Shown: positions 38,919-48,544, counted from the first letter of the stretch. The stretch is 64,000 nt of DNA from Bacteroidales bacterium UBA7569 (GCA_002477945.1 DLLF01000006.1:9837-73836); one strand, 5' to 3'. A program made the numbers and translations. Notes: generated by a model from the letters alone, not told the origin.

Positions 38919-40049
38919 ATGAAAAAGAGTTTATTTCTTGGTGCTGTTGTCGCGCTGACGGCAGCATTGGTAGGATGCAACCCGAGTCAGAAACCGGATG
39001 ACGCATCCTACACGTCGATTAGTTTGAAACCCAATGAATTGGTTATGGTCGCAGGAGACACAACCCGTGTCAATCTGTTGTACGAACCGACAACGGCTGC
39101 TGCGCCTGCCGCTGAGTGGTCGTCCTCTGATACTGCTATCGTCAAGGTTGCTAATGGTATCGTCATCGCAAAAGACACTTTCGGTACGGCCACCGTTACC
39201 GCAAAGGTGGGTGAACTCACCGCTACTTGCGAAGTGACTGTGGATTACTATGAGAACTTGTTCGCACCGAGTGCAATCTATTATTTTCCTGATACGAAGG
39301 TTCCTGTTGGTGAGGTAATCGACACTGTAATGCCGTCAGGTAAATCTTATAAGATACAATTGCAGAGATTGACAATGTTAGTTCTTAACTCTTTGGATTT
39401 TGATGGAGAGGCAGGTCTGGGTGAAGGTCAGGCTATATTTGCTGATGCGGCACTCTATTTTGTTACTGAAGGTGAATACAAAGACAAGATGTTCTCCGAT
39501 CGTCGTATAGAGTTTGTCAACGACTCTGCTTTGCTCAATAAAGAGTATGCCGCTATGGCCGGTAGTTTCGATCCGAATATCGTAGCACCTGTTTTGGAAG
39601 ACTTTATAAAGTCAGAGTACTCAGACATAGATGTGGATACCTATATGAAAGGCGCAAAGGGTGCATACATAGGCGATGCTGAAATGACAGATGAAGGTGT
39701 ACGTTATTGGCCGTTCTTCAATGGTATCATCACGGATGGTTACATTGGCTATGCTTATGATAATGAAGGCAAAGTCACAGGTATGGACTATGACTTCCAT
39801 GCAAAGTGGGCTTACGTTTTCTATGGTATTGAAGTGGATTGGGATACAAGTTATGAGGAGGGTACCTATGTCTTTGTGAAACCTTACGAGGCAGCCTTCA
39901 GCGAAGAGTACCACTATACAACCAAGGGAACAAAGCAGGCTCCTCGCTTTGCCGGTGCTAACAAGAACCTGAACAAAAAGGCCGGCAAGAAAGTCTTTAT
40001 GGGCAAACCCGAGAAACTCCGTGCCGTCCCCATGAGCGCAATGCGCTGA
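38919..40049 (+). CDS. Lipoprotein with Ig-like (BIG2) domain, SusCD-associated
   Basis: This 376-residue lipoprotein has signal SLFLGAVVALTAALVGC (Cys20 approximately). An Ig-like fold (about 30-110) has the BIG2 pattern SLKPNELVMVAGDTTRVNLL ... AEWSSSDTAIVKVANGIVIA. The remaining 260 residues have no family I recognise. Position after susCD and export to the surface suggest a ligand-binding or protease-like accessory for that transporter. A strong terminator follows, so the susC-susD-lipoprotein unit is closed here. The 170-bp gap before it shows no promoter box. Confidence 0.8.
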   Translation: MKKSLFLGAVVALTAALVGCNPSQKPDDASYTSISLKPNELVMVAGDTTRVNLLYEPTTAAAPAAEWSSSDTAIVKVANGIVIAKDTFGTATVTAKVGELTATCEVTVDYYENLFAPSAIYYFPDTKVPVGEVIDTVMPSGKSYKIQLQRLTMLVLNSLDFDGEAGLGEGQAIFADAALYFVTEGEYKDKMFSDRRIEFVNDSALLNKEYAAMAGSFDPNIVAPVLEDFIKSEYSDIDVDTYMKGAKGAYIGDAEMTDEGVRYWPFFNGIITDGYIGYAYDNEGKVTGMDYDFHAKWAYVFYGIEVDWDTSYEEGTYVFVKPYEAAFSEEYHYTTKGTKQAPRFAGANKNLNKKAGKKVFMGKPEKLRAVPMSAMR

Positions 40050-40090
40050 CATAATCTCTCTGCAATAAGCAGATACGGTAAACATGAAAG

Positions 40091-40123
40091 GCTGATGACT
40101 TTTTGTCGTCAGTCTTTTTTTTT
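40091..40123 (+). terminator. Intrinsic terminator of the susCD locus
   Basis: The stem CTGATGAC / GTCGTCAG (one G-T pair) with loop TTTTT is followed by TCTTTTTTTTT. Confidence 0.85.
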
Positions 40124-40233
40124 CTTCTTTGCTTGCTACCTGCCTGTTCTCTTGGTATTCTTTGGGCGGGCCTTTACTTGTCGTCCGTCAACAAAAAAGG
40201 CTCTATTCTTGCAATACTTCTACTTTTTTAATG

Positions 40234-40241
40234 TACCTTTG
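40234..40241 (+). promoter_or_regulatory. -7 box for the coiled-coil membrane protein gene
   Basis: TACCTTTG lies 47 bp before the start at 40288, downstream of the susCD terminator. Confidence 0.6.
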
Positions 40242-40287
40242 CATTGTTGTTTTGTATCGTCGGTTTATGAATCAATAGAGCGCATAG

Positions 40288-41160
40288 ATGAAGAAATCAG
40301 TTGTCATTTCGGTTATTGTGTTACTCGTTTCGGGTATTGCGGTGTTAGTGTATCTCAACCTCCGTCAGCATCAGGAGATGGGAGAGATGGTGGAGCAGAT
40401 GGAGTTCGAGAAAGAGCAACTCGAGGACGAGTACGAGGATCTTGCCTTTCAATTCGATGGTTATGGAGCGGAGATCCATAACGATTCGTTGGCAGACCTC
40501 CTTTCCAAAGAGCAGCAGCGTGTACAGGATTTGCTTGAAGAACTACGTATCACGAAAGTTACCAATGCCCGTCGCATTGCCGAATTGAAGAAAGAATTGG
40601 CAACCGTTCGTGCCGTCATGATAGATTATGTTCACCGGATTGATTCGCTTGATCAAACAAACCAACGTCTTGTCAGTGAGAACCGGCAGGTTCGGCAGCA
40701 GTATGAGGCGGTCTCACAGAAAGCAACGCAGTTGGAGCAGGAACGACAGCAACTCACTGAGGTTGTCAATCGTGCTTCCATGATGGAAGTTGATAATTTC
40801 CGTATGACTACGCTCAATAAAAACGGCCGCAAGACTTCTCTCTATTCCAAAATACAGAAATTGCAGTTTACTTTCGAGGTGCTGAAGAATATCACGGTGC
40901 AAGCCGGAGAGAAAACGCTCTATCTGCGTATTGTCCGCCCCGATGGCGAGGTGATGCAGAAGCAGGCTGACGATTTGTTCTCTTATGAGAATAAACAAAT
41001 CCCTTACTCCTTGTCAAAAACGATAGAATACACGGGAGAAACCATGCAGGAGACGCTCTATTGGAATGTCGAAGAGATCCTGCAGGCGGGTACCTATAAT
41101 GCCGATTTCTTTATTGATGGCAACTTGATCGGCAGTTTTCCTTTCAGTATTCGCAAATAG
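40288..41160 (+). CDS. Membrane-anchored coiled-coil protein with C-terminal beta domain
   Basis: This 290-residue protein is of unnamed family. Residues 5-25 form one membrane helix (VISVIVLLVSGIAVLVYLNL). Residues 28-165 form a long coiled coil (MEFEKEQLEDEYEDLAFQFD and onward, with heptads ending near QLEQERQQLTEVVNRASMME). Residues 170-290 look like a beta-sandwich (LYLRIVRPDGEVMQKQADDL ... GTYNADFFIDGNLIGSFPFS). It is probably periplasmic and anchored in the inner membrane. It has its own promoter and hairpin, so it is monocistronic. Confidence 0.8.
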   Translation: MKKSVVISVIVLLVSGIAVLVYLNLRQHQEMGEMVEQMEFEKEQLEDEYEDLAFQFDGYGAEIHNDSLADLLSKEQQRVQDLLEELRITKVTNARRIAELKKELATVRAVMIDYVHRIDSLDQTNQRLVSENRQVRQQYEAVSQKATQLEQERQQLTEVVNRASMMEVDNFRMTTLNKNGRKTSLYSKIQKLQFTFEVLKNITVQAGEKTLYLRIVRPDGEVMQKQADDLFSYENKQIPYSLSKTIEYTGETMQETLYWNVEEILQAGTYNADFFIDGNLIGSFPFSIRK

Positions 41161-41190
41161 TAGAAACCGGATTGATAGAGAGAACATACA

Positions 41191-41228
41191 ACGAGCCGCC
41201 AATGTTATACTTGACATTGGCGGCTCGT
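41191..41228 (+). terminator. Hairpin after the coiled-coil protein gene
   Basis: A perfect 15-bp stem ACGAGCCGCCAATGT / ACATTGGCGGCTCGT has an 8-nt loop. The tail GGTTTCATT is only moderately T-rich. Confidence 0.7.
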
Positions 41229-41727
41229 GGTTTCATTAAAAAAGATATATCGGACACGATGGTTTTCCGCTAATTGGTCAAATTAATCAAGCGGGACGGA
41301 CAGGGCGGGCAACCATATCCGCCCGATAAGAGACAATATATAGGGCAATATACGGGTTGATGATTTGATATTTTAGACTTTCCAATCTCCTAAGGGATGG
41401 GTCAATAACGCCAATAGGTTTTCTTGACCTCATACCAAAGTCTTCCTGATTTTTCGTTAAGGGATATTATAGGGGTGCTTCAGGGTTCGATGAGGTCGGC
41501 TTGAGGGGTCGTAGAAAAACGCACAGACCTTCCAGAACCCTACAATAGCACCTCGCTACCCCCTATTCGGGTTTGTGGAGCCCCTGCAACGGAAGAGGCT
41601 AAGATAACGCCATCACCATGTGATATCCATAAGTAAATTATACAAATAAAAATCTCAACAGTTCTTGCATATATAAAATCAAAAGTGGGACTTTGCAGCA
41701 ATCCATCCAACCAACAAATGTAATACT
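41229..41727. other. 500-bp intergenic region with an inverted family-A repeat
   Basis: Apart from the repeat at 41472-41511, nothing recognisable is present. No promoter box was found directly upstream of 41728, in line with that ORF being a relic. Confidence 0.5.
41472..41511 (-). repeat. Dispersed repeat, family A (inverted copy)
   Basis: On the minus strand it reads CGACCCCTCAAGCCGACC followed by TCATCGAACCCTGAAGCACC. It is the only copy in this orientation in the window. Confidence 0.7.
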
Positions 41728-42246
41728 ATGAAAAAGGTATCTTGTCCTTTTCTTTCCCTTTATTGCTTTATCGGCACAATAAAGGGGGTGTTTGCAGTTC
41801 CTGCATCGCCAACGCCTTTTACAGTAACCCAGCCGGATGGTACGCCATTGACCCTACATTCAGTGGGAGATGAATGCTATCATTGGGTTGAAACAGAAGA
41901 CAACTTTTCGGGTACAGTTTTTTGGGATGTGATGGCTATGGGCAGTTGGAATGGTAGCAAGTATAATAGTAGATGTCCTGCACAACACAATCCTTATACA
42001 AAAGCCTATATCTACAAGTGGATTATTCCAGTCGCAATAATCTCATCCGTTAAGAATACATTATATGAGATGACACCATCTCACAACAGCACATCGTTTT
42101 ACCGCATAAACACAAGTACATCCAATGAGTTTTTCTTGTTGGAGGACAGAACAAAATATGCTTTACGCAGAACATTACCAGATATACCGGTTCTGGAAGA
42201 GTTGACTTTACGCTATATCCAAAGAAACAGGCAAACAGAGTTATAA
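41728..42246 (+). pseudogene. Relic of an M6-family metalloprotease with internal deletions
   Basis: This 172-codon ORF keeps three non-adjacent parts of a protein like the one at 2103. They are a signal peptide with VPASPTPFTVTQPDGTPLTL (compare IPASPEMFTVTQADGSELKV), then WDVMAMGSWNG (the Met-turn region, compare WSIMCSGSYNG), then SNEFFLLEDR (compare PNEFFLLENR). The propeptide and the whole HExxH segment between the first two are gone, and the C-terminal 550 or so residues are missing. It cannot be an active protease. It may still be open by chance or after in-frame deletions. No homologous continuation was recognised after 42246. Confidence 0.8.
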
Positions 42247-42310
42247 GGGTTATCATACGCGGGAGTCGGGACTATATCCGAGACACTCCTTGTGGAAGAT
42301 GAGAAGAAGA

Positions 42311-42378
42311 ACACCGCTCTCAGACAGACTTTTAATGGTGTTTAATGGAGTGCGAATGAGAACCTTGCCGGTGTTTTT
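42311..42378 (+). terminator. Possible terminator upstream of rplS
   Basis: ACACCG (about 42312) pairs with CGGTGT (about 42367) across a long loop that itself can pair CTCA/TGAG, and a run of seven T follows. The long loop makes it doubtful. Confidence 0.35.
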
Positions 42379-42499
42379 TTGATTTGTCAGTGAGGATCAA
42401 CGGCTCATTGTCGGCAATTGGCGGAGACCCATAGCACCCGATAACGGGTTTAATGGCATTTTATTCTGTCTCATTGTTGTGAGATAAACAAAAAGATTG

Positions 42500-42507
42500 T
42501 ACCTTTG
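42500..42507 (+). promoter_or_regulatory. -7 box of rplS
   Basis: TACCTTTG lies 80 bp before the rplS start. The leader is about 75 nt. Confidence 0.65.
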
Positions 42508-42586
42508 CACGCATTTTGGACGTAGTCTCTGGCAAAATAAAGAAATAGCGAATACTGCGTCTGTTAACCCATTAAATGAAAAGACA

Positions 42587-42940
42587 ATGGATTTGATTAA
42601 AATTGCTGAGCAAGCATTTGCCGGTGAGAAGAAAGAGTTCCCTGCATTCAAGGCAGGCGATACGGTTACGGTGGCATACCGTATCAAGGAAGGTAACAAG
42701 GAACGTGTACAGGAGTTCCGTGGCGATGTGATTCGTATCTCGGGTAGCGAGGACAAAAAACGCTTCACGGTTCGCAAGATGTCAGGAAACGTAGGCGTTG
42801 AGCGTATCTTCCCTATGGATTCTCCTTTCATCGAGAACATCACTGTCAATAAGTATGGTAAAGTGCGCCGTGCCCGTCTCTTCTATCTGCGTAACCTCAC
42901 GGGTAAGAAAGCACGTATTCCCGAGCGCCGCGTAAAGTAA
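42587..42940 (+). CDS. rplS: 50S ribosomal protein L19
   Basis: This 117-residue protein sits at the 30S-50S interface. Family features are the N-terminal FPAFKAGDTVTVAYRIKEG region, FRGDVIRISGS, ERIFPMDSPFIENITV and the C-terminal RRARLFYLRNLTGKKARIPE. The longer ORF from 42497 adds 30 unrelated residues that overlap the promoter, so 42587 is chosen. It stands alone, without rimM/trmD, as often in Bacteroidota, with its own promoter and terminator. Confidence 0.98.
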   Translation: MDLIKIAEQAFAGEKKEFPAFKAGDTVTVAYRIKEGNKERVQEFRGDVIRISGSEDKKRFTVRKMSGNVGVERIFPMDSPFIENITVNKYGKVRRARLFYLRNLTGKKARIPERRVK

Positions 42941-42957
42941 ACTACTTATTGTTGCTC

Positions 42958-42993
42958 AATCGCTGTGTCCGTACAGGCACGGCGATTTTTTTT
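42958..42993 (+). terminator. Intrinsic terminator after rplS
   Basis: AATCGC/GCGATT plus GTG/CAC form a stem around a 10-nt loop, followed by eight or more T. Confidence 0.85.
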
Positions 42994-43007
42994 GTTGTCA
43001 TAATGCT

Positions 43008-43478
43008 ATGCCGCAGAAAACCAATGCCGCCCGTCTCTTGGATGCGGCAAAAATAGAATACAGGCTCATTTCTTATCCCGTTGATGAGAACGACTTGAGT
43101 GCAGTCCATGTTGCTGAAGCCTTGGGGGAAGATGTCTCCTGTGTCTTCAAAACATTGGTTTTGCGTGGAGACAAAACGGGTGTCTTTGTCTGTGTCATTC
43201 CCGGAGACAAAGAGGTCAATCTCAAGAAAGCCGCAAAAGCAAGCGGCAACAAGGCGTGTGCCATGGTTCCTATGAAGGAACTGCTTGCCTTGACGGGCTA
43301 TATCCGTGGCGGTTGCAGTCCCATTGGTATGCGGCGTCCGTATCCTGCTTATATCCATGAGAGTTGCTTGCAGCACGAACGAATCTACATCAGTGCGGGG
43401 TGCCGTGGTATGCAACTCTTGCTTTCTGTCTCCGACTTGATCCGCTTCGCTTCTTTGCAAGTAGCCGACCTGGTCTGA
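43008..43478 (+). CDS. ybaK: Cys-tRNA(Pro)/Cys-tRNA(Cys) deacylase YbaK
   Basis: This 156-residue YbaK/ProX-fold editing protein hydrolyses mischarged Cys-tRNA(Pro). Features are the N-terminal TNAARLLDAAKIEYRL, the conserved FKTLVLRGDKTG with its catalytic lysine, the VNLKKAAKASGNK segment and the GGCSPIGMRR loop. Length fits. It starts 68 bp after rplS beyond a terminator, and converges with cls. Confidence 0.93.
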   Translation: MPQKTNAARLLDAAKIEYRLISYPVDENDLSAVHVAEALGEDVSCVFKTLVLRGDKTGVFVCVIPGDKEVNLKKAAKASGNKACAMVPMKELLALTGYIRGGCSPIGMRRPYPAYIHESCLQHERIYISAGCRGMQLLLSVSDLIRFASLQVADLV

Positions 43479-43482
43479 CGGG

Positions 43483-44943
43483 TCAAAGAATAGGGGCAAA
43501 CAGACGGGTAATTCCTTGCAACAGACGCAGTAACCATGGTTGTTCTTCCATTTGTTGCAACGTTATTTCTCTGCACTGCTCCATGTCGCGGAAGAATATC
43601 TCCTTGTTCTTTTGGGCAAAAGCCGTGTCATAAATGTAGGCATTCACCTCGTAGTCAATGCAGAAACTTCTGTAGTCAAGGTTCGCACTGCCTATGCTTG
43701 TCAGATAGTCGTCGCAAACAAATGTCTTGCTGTGCATAAAGTTCCCTCCCCGTTCATATACGCGTACGCCGGCTTCCAGTATCTCCCTGTAATACGACCT
43801 GTTTACGGGGCGGAGGATTGGCGTGTCGGGTCTTGCTGGCAGCATAAGGCGTACGTCAACGCCGGATAGGGCGGCGGTCTTCATGGCGGAAAGCAGCGAT
43901 TCGGGAGGGGCGAAATAAGGACTCTGCAGATATACATACTCTTTGGCGTGCAAAAGAGTCCATTCATAACCCATCTGCAGAATAGGCCAGCGGGAGTCCG
44001 GACCGTCGGGAACAATCTGAATCAGAGTGTCACCTGTTGTGGGATCGGTTTCCGGTTGCGTGAAAATATCTTGCAGATCTTCTCCTTTTGCGCTTTGCCA
44101 CGAATCCATAAACAGGTACTCCAAACTCCTTACGGCTTCGCCTGTCAGACGCAAATGCGTGTCGCGCCATTGGTAGAAGTAATGGTTGTTTATGTTCATT
44201 CCGCCCACATAACCGGTCTCTCCGTCTATAATCACAATCTTGCGGTGGTCACGGTAGTTGATATGGGTAATCCAGTCCAGAAAATGGTAGCGCAGGTCTG
44301 TGAAGTTCACCACTTTTACTCCCGCTGTCTTCATGGCGGTGTAATAAAACGTCGGAATGGGAAGGTTGGCGAAATTCTCGTTGATAAAGCGTACGTCCAA
44401 TCCCTCGCGTGCTTTTTCCATCAGCAACTCGCGGATACGCCGGCTGTTGTCGTCTATGCCGAAGTGAAAATACTCCATATATATGGATTTCTTGGCATTC
44501 TGCAAGTCTTGCAGTAGCAATTCCAACTTCCTCCCGCCTTCGGTAATCACCTCAATCTCACAGGCTGTACTTACGCTGGGACGCTGGTTTTGGCTCAGCA
44601 GATGTGTTAGTGGGCGGTAATATCTGTCCACTTGGGCAATCTTCCTTTCTCCGAACAGGACCTCGTCCAGACTCGGGTTGCTCCCTTCGGGAAATGTCTC
44701 TCTGTATTTGCGGTAAGTGCGGTCAAAATGGTGTTTGTGCCGGTGGTTGATGCCGAAGAGTAGATAGAGAAGCAAGCCCACAACAGGGAGCAGTGCAATA
44801 ATGAAGAGCCAGGCAAACTTGCGCGATGGCTCTCCCGTGTCCACCAAAATCACCAGAACAACGCCTGTCAGTAATAGCAGAAAGAGAACCGACAGAATCG
44901 AACTTGCCGGTGAAACTTGAAAGGCGAGTAGTAAGGGGCTCAT
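43483..44943 (-). CDS. cls: Cardiolipin synthase (phospholipase D family)
   Basis: This 486-residue membrane enzyme condenses phosphatidylglycerol into cardiolipin. It has two N-terminal membrane helices (about 12-35 and 43-64). The two HKD motifs are H233-x-K235-x4-D240 (DHRKIVIID) and H404-x-K406-x4-D411 (MHSKTFVCDD). The start overlaps the uvrB stop by 4 bp, so translation is probably coupled. It is the last gene of the tamB-yifB-uvrB-cls operon. Confidence 0.95.
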   Translation of the reverse strand: MSPLLLAFQVSPASSILSVLFLLLLTGVVLVILVDTGEPSRKFAWLFIIALLPVVGLLLYLLFGINHRHKHHFDRTYRKYRETFPEGSNPSLDEVLFGERKIAQVDRYYRPLTHLLSQNQRPSVSTACEIEVITEGGRKLELLLQDLQNAKKSIYMEYFHFGIDDNSRRIRELLMEKAREGLDVRFINENFANLPIPTFYYTAMKTAGVKVVNFTDLRYHFLDWITHINYRDHRKIVIIDGETGYVGGMNINNHYFYQWRDTHLRLTGEAVRSLEYLFMDSWQSAKGEDLQDIFTQPETDPTTGDTLIQIVPDGPDSRWPILQMGYEWTLLHAKEYVYLQSPYFAPPESLLSAMKTAALSGVDVRLMLPARPDTPILRPVNRSYYREILEAGVRVYERGGNFMHSKTFVCDDYLTSIGSANLDYRSFCIDYEVNAYIYDTAFAQKNKEIFFRDMEQCREITLQQMEEQPWLLRLLQGITRLFAPIL

Positions 44944-46979
44944 TTCTTGTTGTCGGTTTGGGTCTGTTTGTCCAAGAGGTCTTGCATGCGCAGCATCTCG
45001 TCCCGCAGTTGGGCGGCTTCAATGAAACGCAAGTCTCTGGCGCAAGCCAGCATTTCCTTCTTGGTCTTTTCTATGGTTTTCTGCAACTGCTTGGGCGTCA
45101 TCTTCTCCACAATCGGCAAGGTCACGGCTTCATACACACGTGTGACCGTGTATTGTTTTTCTTGCTCTGGGGAACCTATAAGTGATAGCGGATTGTCCAA
45201 TGCTTTGCGGATGGCTGTCGGAGTGATGTGGTGCTCTTTGTTGTAGGCCGTTTGCTTGGCGCGCCGCCGCTCGGTCTCCTGGATGGTGAGTTGCATGCTG
45301 TCCGTAATCTTGTCGGCATACATAATAACCTTGCCGTTCACGTTGCGTGCGGCTCTGCCGGCTGTCTGTGTGAGGCTGCGGTGATTCCGCAGGAAACCTT
45401 CCTTGTCCGCGTCCAATATCGCAACCAGACTTACTTCCGGCAGGTCGAGCCCCTCTCGGAGCAGATTGACACCCACTAATACATCATATATGCCTTTGCG
45501 CAAGTCCTCCATGATCTGCACCCTGTCCAGAGTGTCCACATCGCTGTGGATATAGGCGCAGCGTATGCCCGCTTTTCTCAGATAATCGTCCAACTCTTCC
45601 GCCATGCGTTTGGTAAGAGTGGTCACCAAGGTGCGCTCGTTCTTTTCCACACGTTGCGTGATTTCCTCCATCAGATCGTCCACTTGGTGTTCCGAAGGTC
45701 TTACCTCAATCTCTGGATCCAACAAGCCTGTCGGACGGATCACTTGGTCCACTACGATGCCTTCCGATTTCCTGAGTTCATAGTCTGCCGGTGTGGCACT
45801 CACATACACCGTTTGGGGTGTCATGGTTTCAAACTCTTCAAACGTGAGAGGACGGTTGTCCCTGCAGGCTGGAAGACGAAACCCGTATTCCACAAGGTTC
45901 TTCTTGCGTGCAGCGTCTCCTCCGTACATGGCGTGTATCTGGGGAACGGTAACGTGGCTCTCGTCCACAACAAGGAGAAGGTCTTTCGGGAAGTAGTCTA
46001 ACAGACAGTATGGGCGTGAACCCGGCGGGCGGGCGTCAAAATAACGGGAGTAGTTCTCCACGCCGGAACAATAACCCAGTTCTTGGATCATCTCGATGTC
46101 GTAATTGACACGTTGTTCCAGACGCTTTGCCTCAACATCCTTCCCCGTTTCTCGGAAATACTTCACCTGCTCCTGCAAATCCTTGCGTATCTCCCCGATA
46201 GCGCGCTCTATACGCTCTTTGGTTGTCGTGAAAATCGAAGCGGGATATATGTTGAATTCGTCGTAGTCGTCAATCACGTGTTGGTCTGTGGGTTCGTAGG
46301 TGTAAATTTCATCAACTACGTTTCCCCAGAATACTACGCGAACCACATAGTTCGCATAGGCAAGAAAGATGTCCACCGTATCTCCTTTCACGCGGAAGTT
46401 GCCGCGGTTCAAGTCCAACTCGTTGCGCGTGTATTGTATGGCTACCAACTGCAATAGAAAGTCGTCACGTACGATTTGTTGCCCCTTCCGTATATGGATG
46501 GCGTTCTGCGAAAAATCTTGCGGGTTGCCTATTCCGTACAGACAACTGACCGAAGATACCACAATCACGTCCCTCCGTCCCGAAAGCAGCGATGCTACGG
46601 CACTGAGTCGTAGTTTGTCTATCTCGGCGTTGATACTCAGATCTTTCTCTATGTACGTGTCCGTTGAGGGAATATATGCTTCCGGTTGGTAGTAGTCATA
46701 GTAACTCACAAAGTACTCGACGGCATTCTCAGGGAAGAAACCCTTCATCTCGCTGTAGAGTTGTGCCGCAAGCGTTTTGTTGTGGGAGAGAATAAGAGTG
46801 GGACGTCCTGTCTGCTCTATCACATTGGCAATGGTGAATGTCTTGCCCGAACCGGTAACCCCGAGCAATGTTTGTGCAGGAGCACCGGCACGCAGACCTT
46901 CCACCAACTGTCGGATGGCTTCGGGTTGGTCACCTGTCGGCTTGTAGGAAGAAACAAGATGAAAAGAATGTTTCGGCAT
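44940..46979 (-). CDS. uvrB: Excinuclease ABC subunit B
   Basis: This 679-residue nucleotide-excision-repair helicase has Walker A GVTGSGKT (residues 40-47). The damage-probing beta-hairpin is YYDYYQPEAYIPSTDTYIEK, motif II is DESHV, and motifs V/VI are GVNLLREGLDLPEVSLVAIL and QTAGRAARN. The C-terminal UVR domain (about 625-665) is for UvrC contact. Length is standard. It lies 21 bp after yifB. Confidence 0.98.
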   Translation of the reverse strand: MPKHSFHLVSSYKPTGDQPEAIRQLVEGLRAGAPAQTLLGVTGSGKTFTIANVIEQTGRPTLILSHNKTLAAQLYSEMKGFFPENAVEYFVSYYDYYQPEAYIPSTDTYIEKDLSINAEIDKLRLSAVASLLSGRRDVIVVSSVSCLYGIGNPQDFSQNAIHIRKGQQIVRDDFLLQLVAIQYTRNELDLNRGNFRVKGDTVDIFLAYANYVVRVVFWGNVVDEIYTYEPTDQHVIDDYDEFNIYPASIFTTTKERIERAIGEIRKDLQEQVKYFRETGKDVEAKRLEQRVNYDIEMIQELGYCSGVENYSRYFDARPPGSRPYCLLDYFPKDLLLVVDESHVTVPQIHAMYGGDAARKKNLVEYGFRLPACRDNRPLTFEEFETMTPQTVYVSATPADYELRKSEGIVVDQVIRPTGLLDPEIEVRPSEHQVDDLMEEITQRVEKNERTLVTTLTKRMAEELDDYLRKAGIRCAYIHSDVDTLDRVQIMEDLRKGIYDVLVGVNLLREGLDLPEVSLVAILDADKEGFLRNHRSLTQTAGRAARNVNGKVIMYADKITDSMQLTIQETERRRAKQTAYNKEHHITPTAIRKALDNPLSLIGSPEQEKQYTVTRVYEAVTLPIVEKMTPKQLQKTIEKTKKEMLACARDLRFIEAAQLRDEMLRMQDLLDKQTQTDNKK

Positions 46980-47000
46980 CTGATGTCTGCTGTAGTGATG

Positions 47001-48539
47001 TTATCCAGCCCAATTTTCCCTGTCTAAATTACGATAACTGATGGCCTCGGCAATATGCTGTGCCTCAATGTTCTCCGAACCTTCCAGGTCTGCAATGGTT
47101 CTCGCCACTTTCAGTATTCGGTCGTATGCTCGTGCCGACAATCCCAAACGCTCCATTGCATTCTGCAACAAGGCGTTGCAAGCATCGTCTATACGGCAGA
47201 AGCGGCGTATCTGCTTACCCGACATCTGTGCGTTGCAGTAAACCCCGTCCGTGCCTGTAAAACGTTTTGCCTGTCTCTCCCGCGCTTTCAGTACCCGTTC
47301 CCTTATTTGCTCGCTGTGTTCCTCTTCTTTGTGACTGGTGAGTTTGTCGAATGGCACGGGAACGATCTCCACCTGTATGTCAATGCGGTCAAGCAAGGGC
47401 CCCGATATTCTGCTCAGATACCTGTGTACCATGCCCGGGTTGCAGGTGCAGGCGTGGGTAGGGTCATTGTAGTGCCCGCAGGGGCACGGATTCATTGCGG
47501 CAACAAGCATGAAACTTGCCGGATACTCCACCGACATCTTTGCTCGGGAAATGCAGATCTTTCTGTCCTCCAATGGTTGGCGCATCACCTCCAAAGCACT
47601 GCGCTTGTATTCCGGCAATTCGTCCAGAAAAAGCACACCGTTGTGGGCTAACGAGATCTCGCCGGGCATCGGATTCGTCCCTCCCCCCACCAAAGCAACG
47701 TCACTCACCGTATGGTGCGGGCTGCGGAATGGACGTTGTGTTATCAGCGATATGTTCTTTCCCGTAACTCCTGCTACCGAGTGTATCTTGGTCGTTTCCA
47801 ATGCTTCCTGCAATGTGAGGGGCGGAAGAATGCTCGGCAGACGTTTTGCCATCATGCTCTTCCCTGCACCTGGAGGACCTACCATCAGCAGATTATGTCC
47901 CCCTGCCGCCGCCACTTCCAGAGCGCGCTTCACATTCTCCTGACCTCTCACGTCCGCAAAGTCTAATTCTGAATGTAGGGCTTGCGTGTCAAAAGCCTGT
48001 CGCATATCTATGGTCGTGGGGACAAACTCTCTTTTTCGGTTCAGAAATTGCTCCACGTCACGGAGATTCTCCATGCCGTACACCTCTATCCCGTCCACCA
48101 CTGCCGCCTCTTCGGCATTGGCTGCAGGGAGAATAAAGCCTCTGTACCCCATCTCTTTTGCCATTACTGCAATGGGAAGAACGCCTCGGATAGGCTGTAA
48201 CGTGCCGTCCAATGACAACTCTCCCATGATGATGTACTCATGCAGTCGTTCCGATAGCACCTGCTCATCGGCTGCCATAATACCTATTGCTAACGGAAGA
48301 TCGTAGGCTGCACCCTCTTTCTTGATGTCTGCGGGCGCCATATTGATGGTGATCTGCTTGAAAGGCATCTTATATCCGTTCACTTTCAATGCGGAGCAAA
48401 TCCGCTCATGACTTTCTTTCACGGCGTTATCGGGTAATCCTACCAGGCAGAAGTTCGTCCCCTGGGTCAGATATACTTCTATTGTCACCAATACGGCATC
48501 TATTCCATATACTGCCGCACCAAAGGTCTTTACTAACAT
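47001..48539 (-). CDS. YifB/ComM-family AAA+ ATPase (Mg-chelatase-like)
   Basis: This 512-residue protein has an N-terminal Lon-protease-like S16 fold (about 1-170) that is catalytically inert in the family. The Mg-chelatase-type AAA+ domain follows, with Walker A GPPGAGKS at 221-228 and Walker B GVLFLDELPEYKRSALEVMR. A four-Cys zinc-binding segment (NPCPCGHYNDPTHACTCNPG) is near 352-371. ComM acts as a branch-migration helicase in natural transformation; most bacteria that carry YifB are not known to be competent. It lies 5 bp after tamB. Confidence 0.94.
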   Translation of the reverse strand: MLVKTFGAAVYGIDAVLVTIEVYLTQGTNFCLVGLPDNAVKESHERICSALKVNGYKMPFKQITINMAPADIKKEGAAYDLPLAIGIMAADEQVLSERLHEYIIMGELSLDGTLQPIRGVLPIAVMAKEMGYRGFILPAANAEEAAVVDGIEVYGMENLRDVEQFLNRKREFVPTTIDMRQAFDTQALHSELDFADVRGQENVKRALEVAAAGGHNLLMVGPPGAGKSMMAKRLPSILPPLTLQEALETTKIHSVAGVTGKNISLITQRPFRSPHHTVSDVALVGGGTNPMPGEISLAHNGVLFLDELPEYKRSALEVMRQPLEDRKICISRAKMSVEYPASFMLVAAMNPCPCGHYNDPTHACTCNPGMVHRYLSRISGPLLDRIDIQVEIVPVPFDKLTSHKEEEHSEQIRERVLKARERQAKRFTGTDGVYCNAQMSGKQIRRFCRIDDACNALLQNAMERLGLSARAYDRILKVARTIADLEGSENIEAQHIAEAISYRNLDRENWAG

Positions 48540-48544
48540 ATTCC

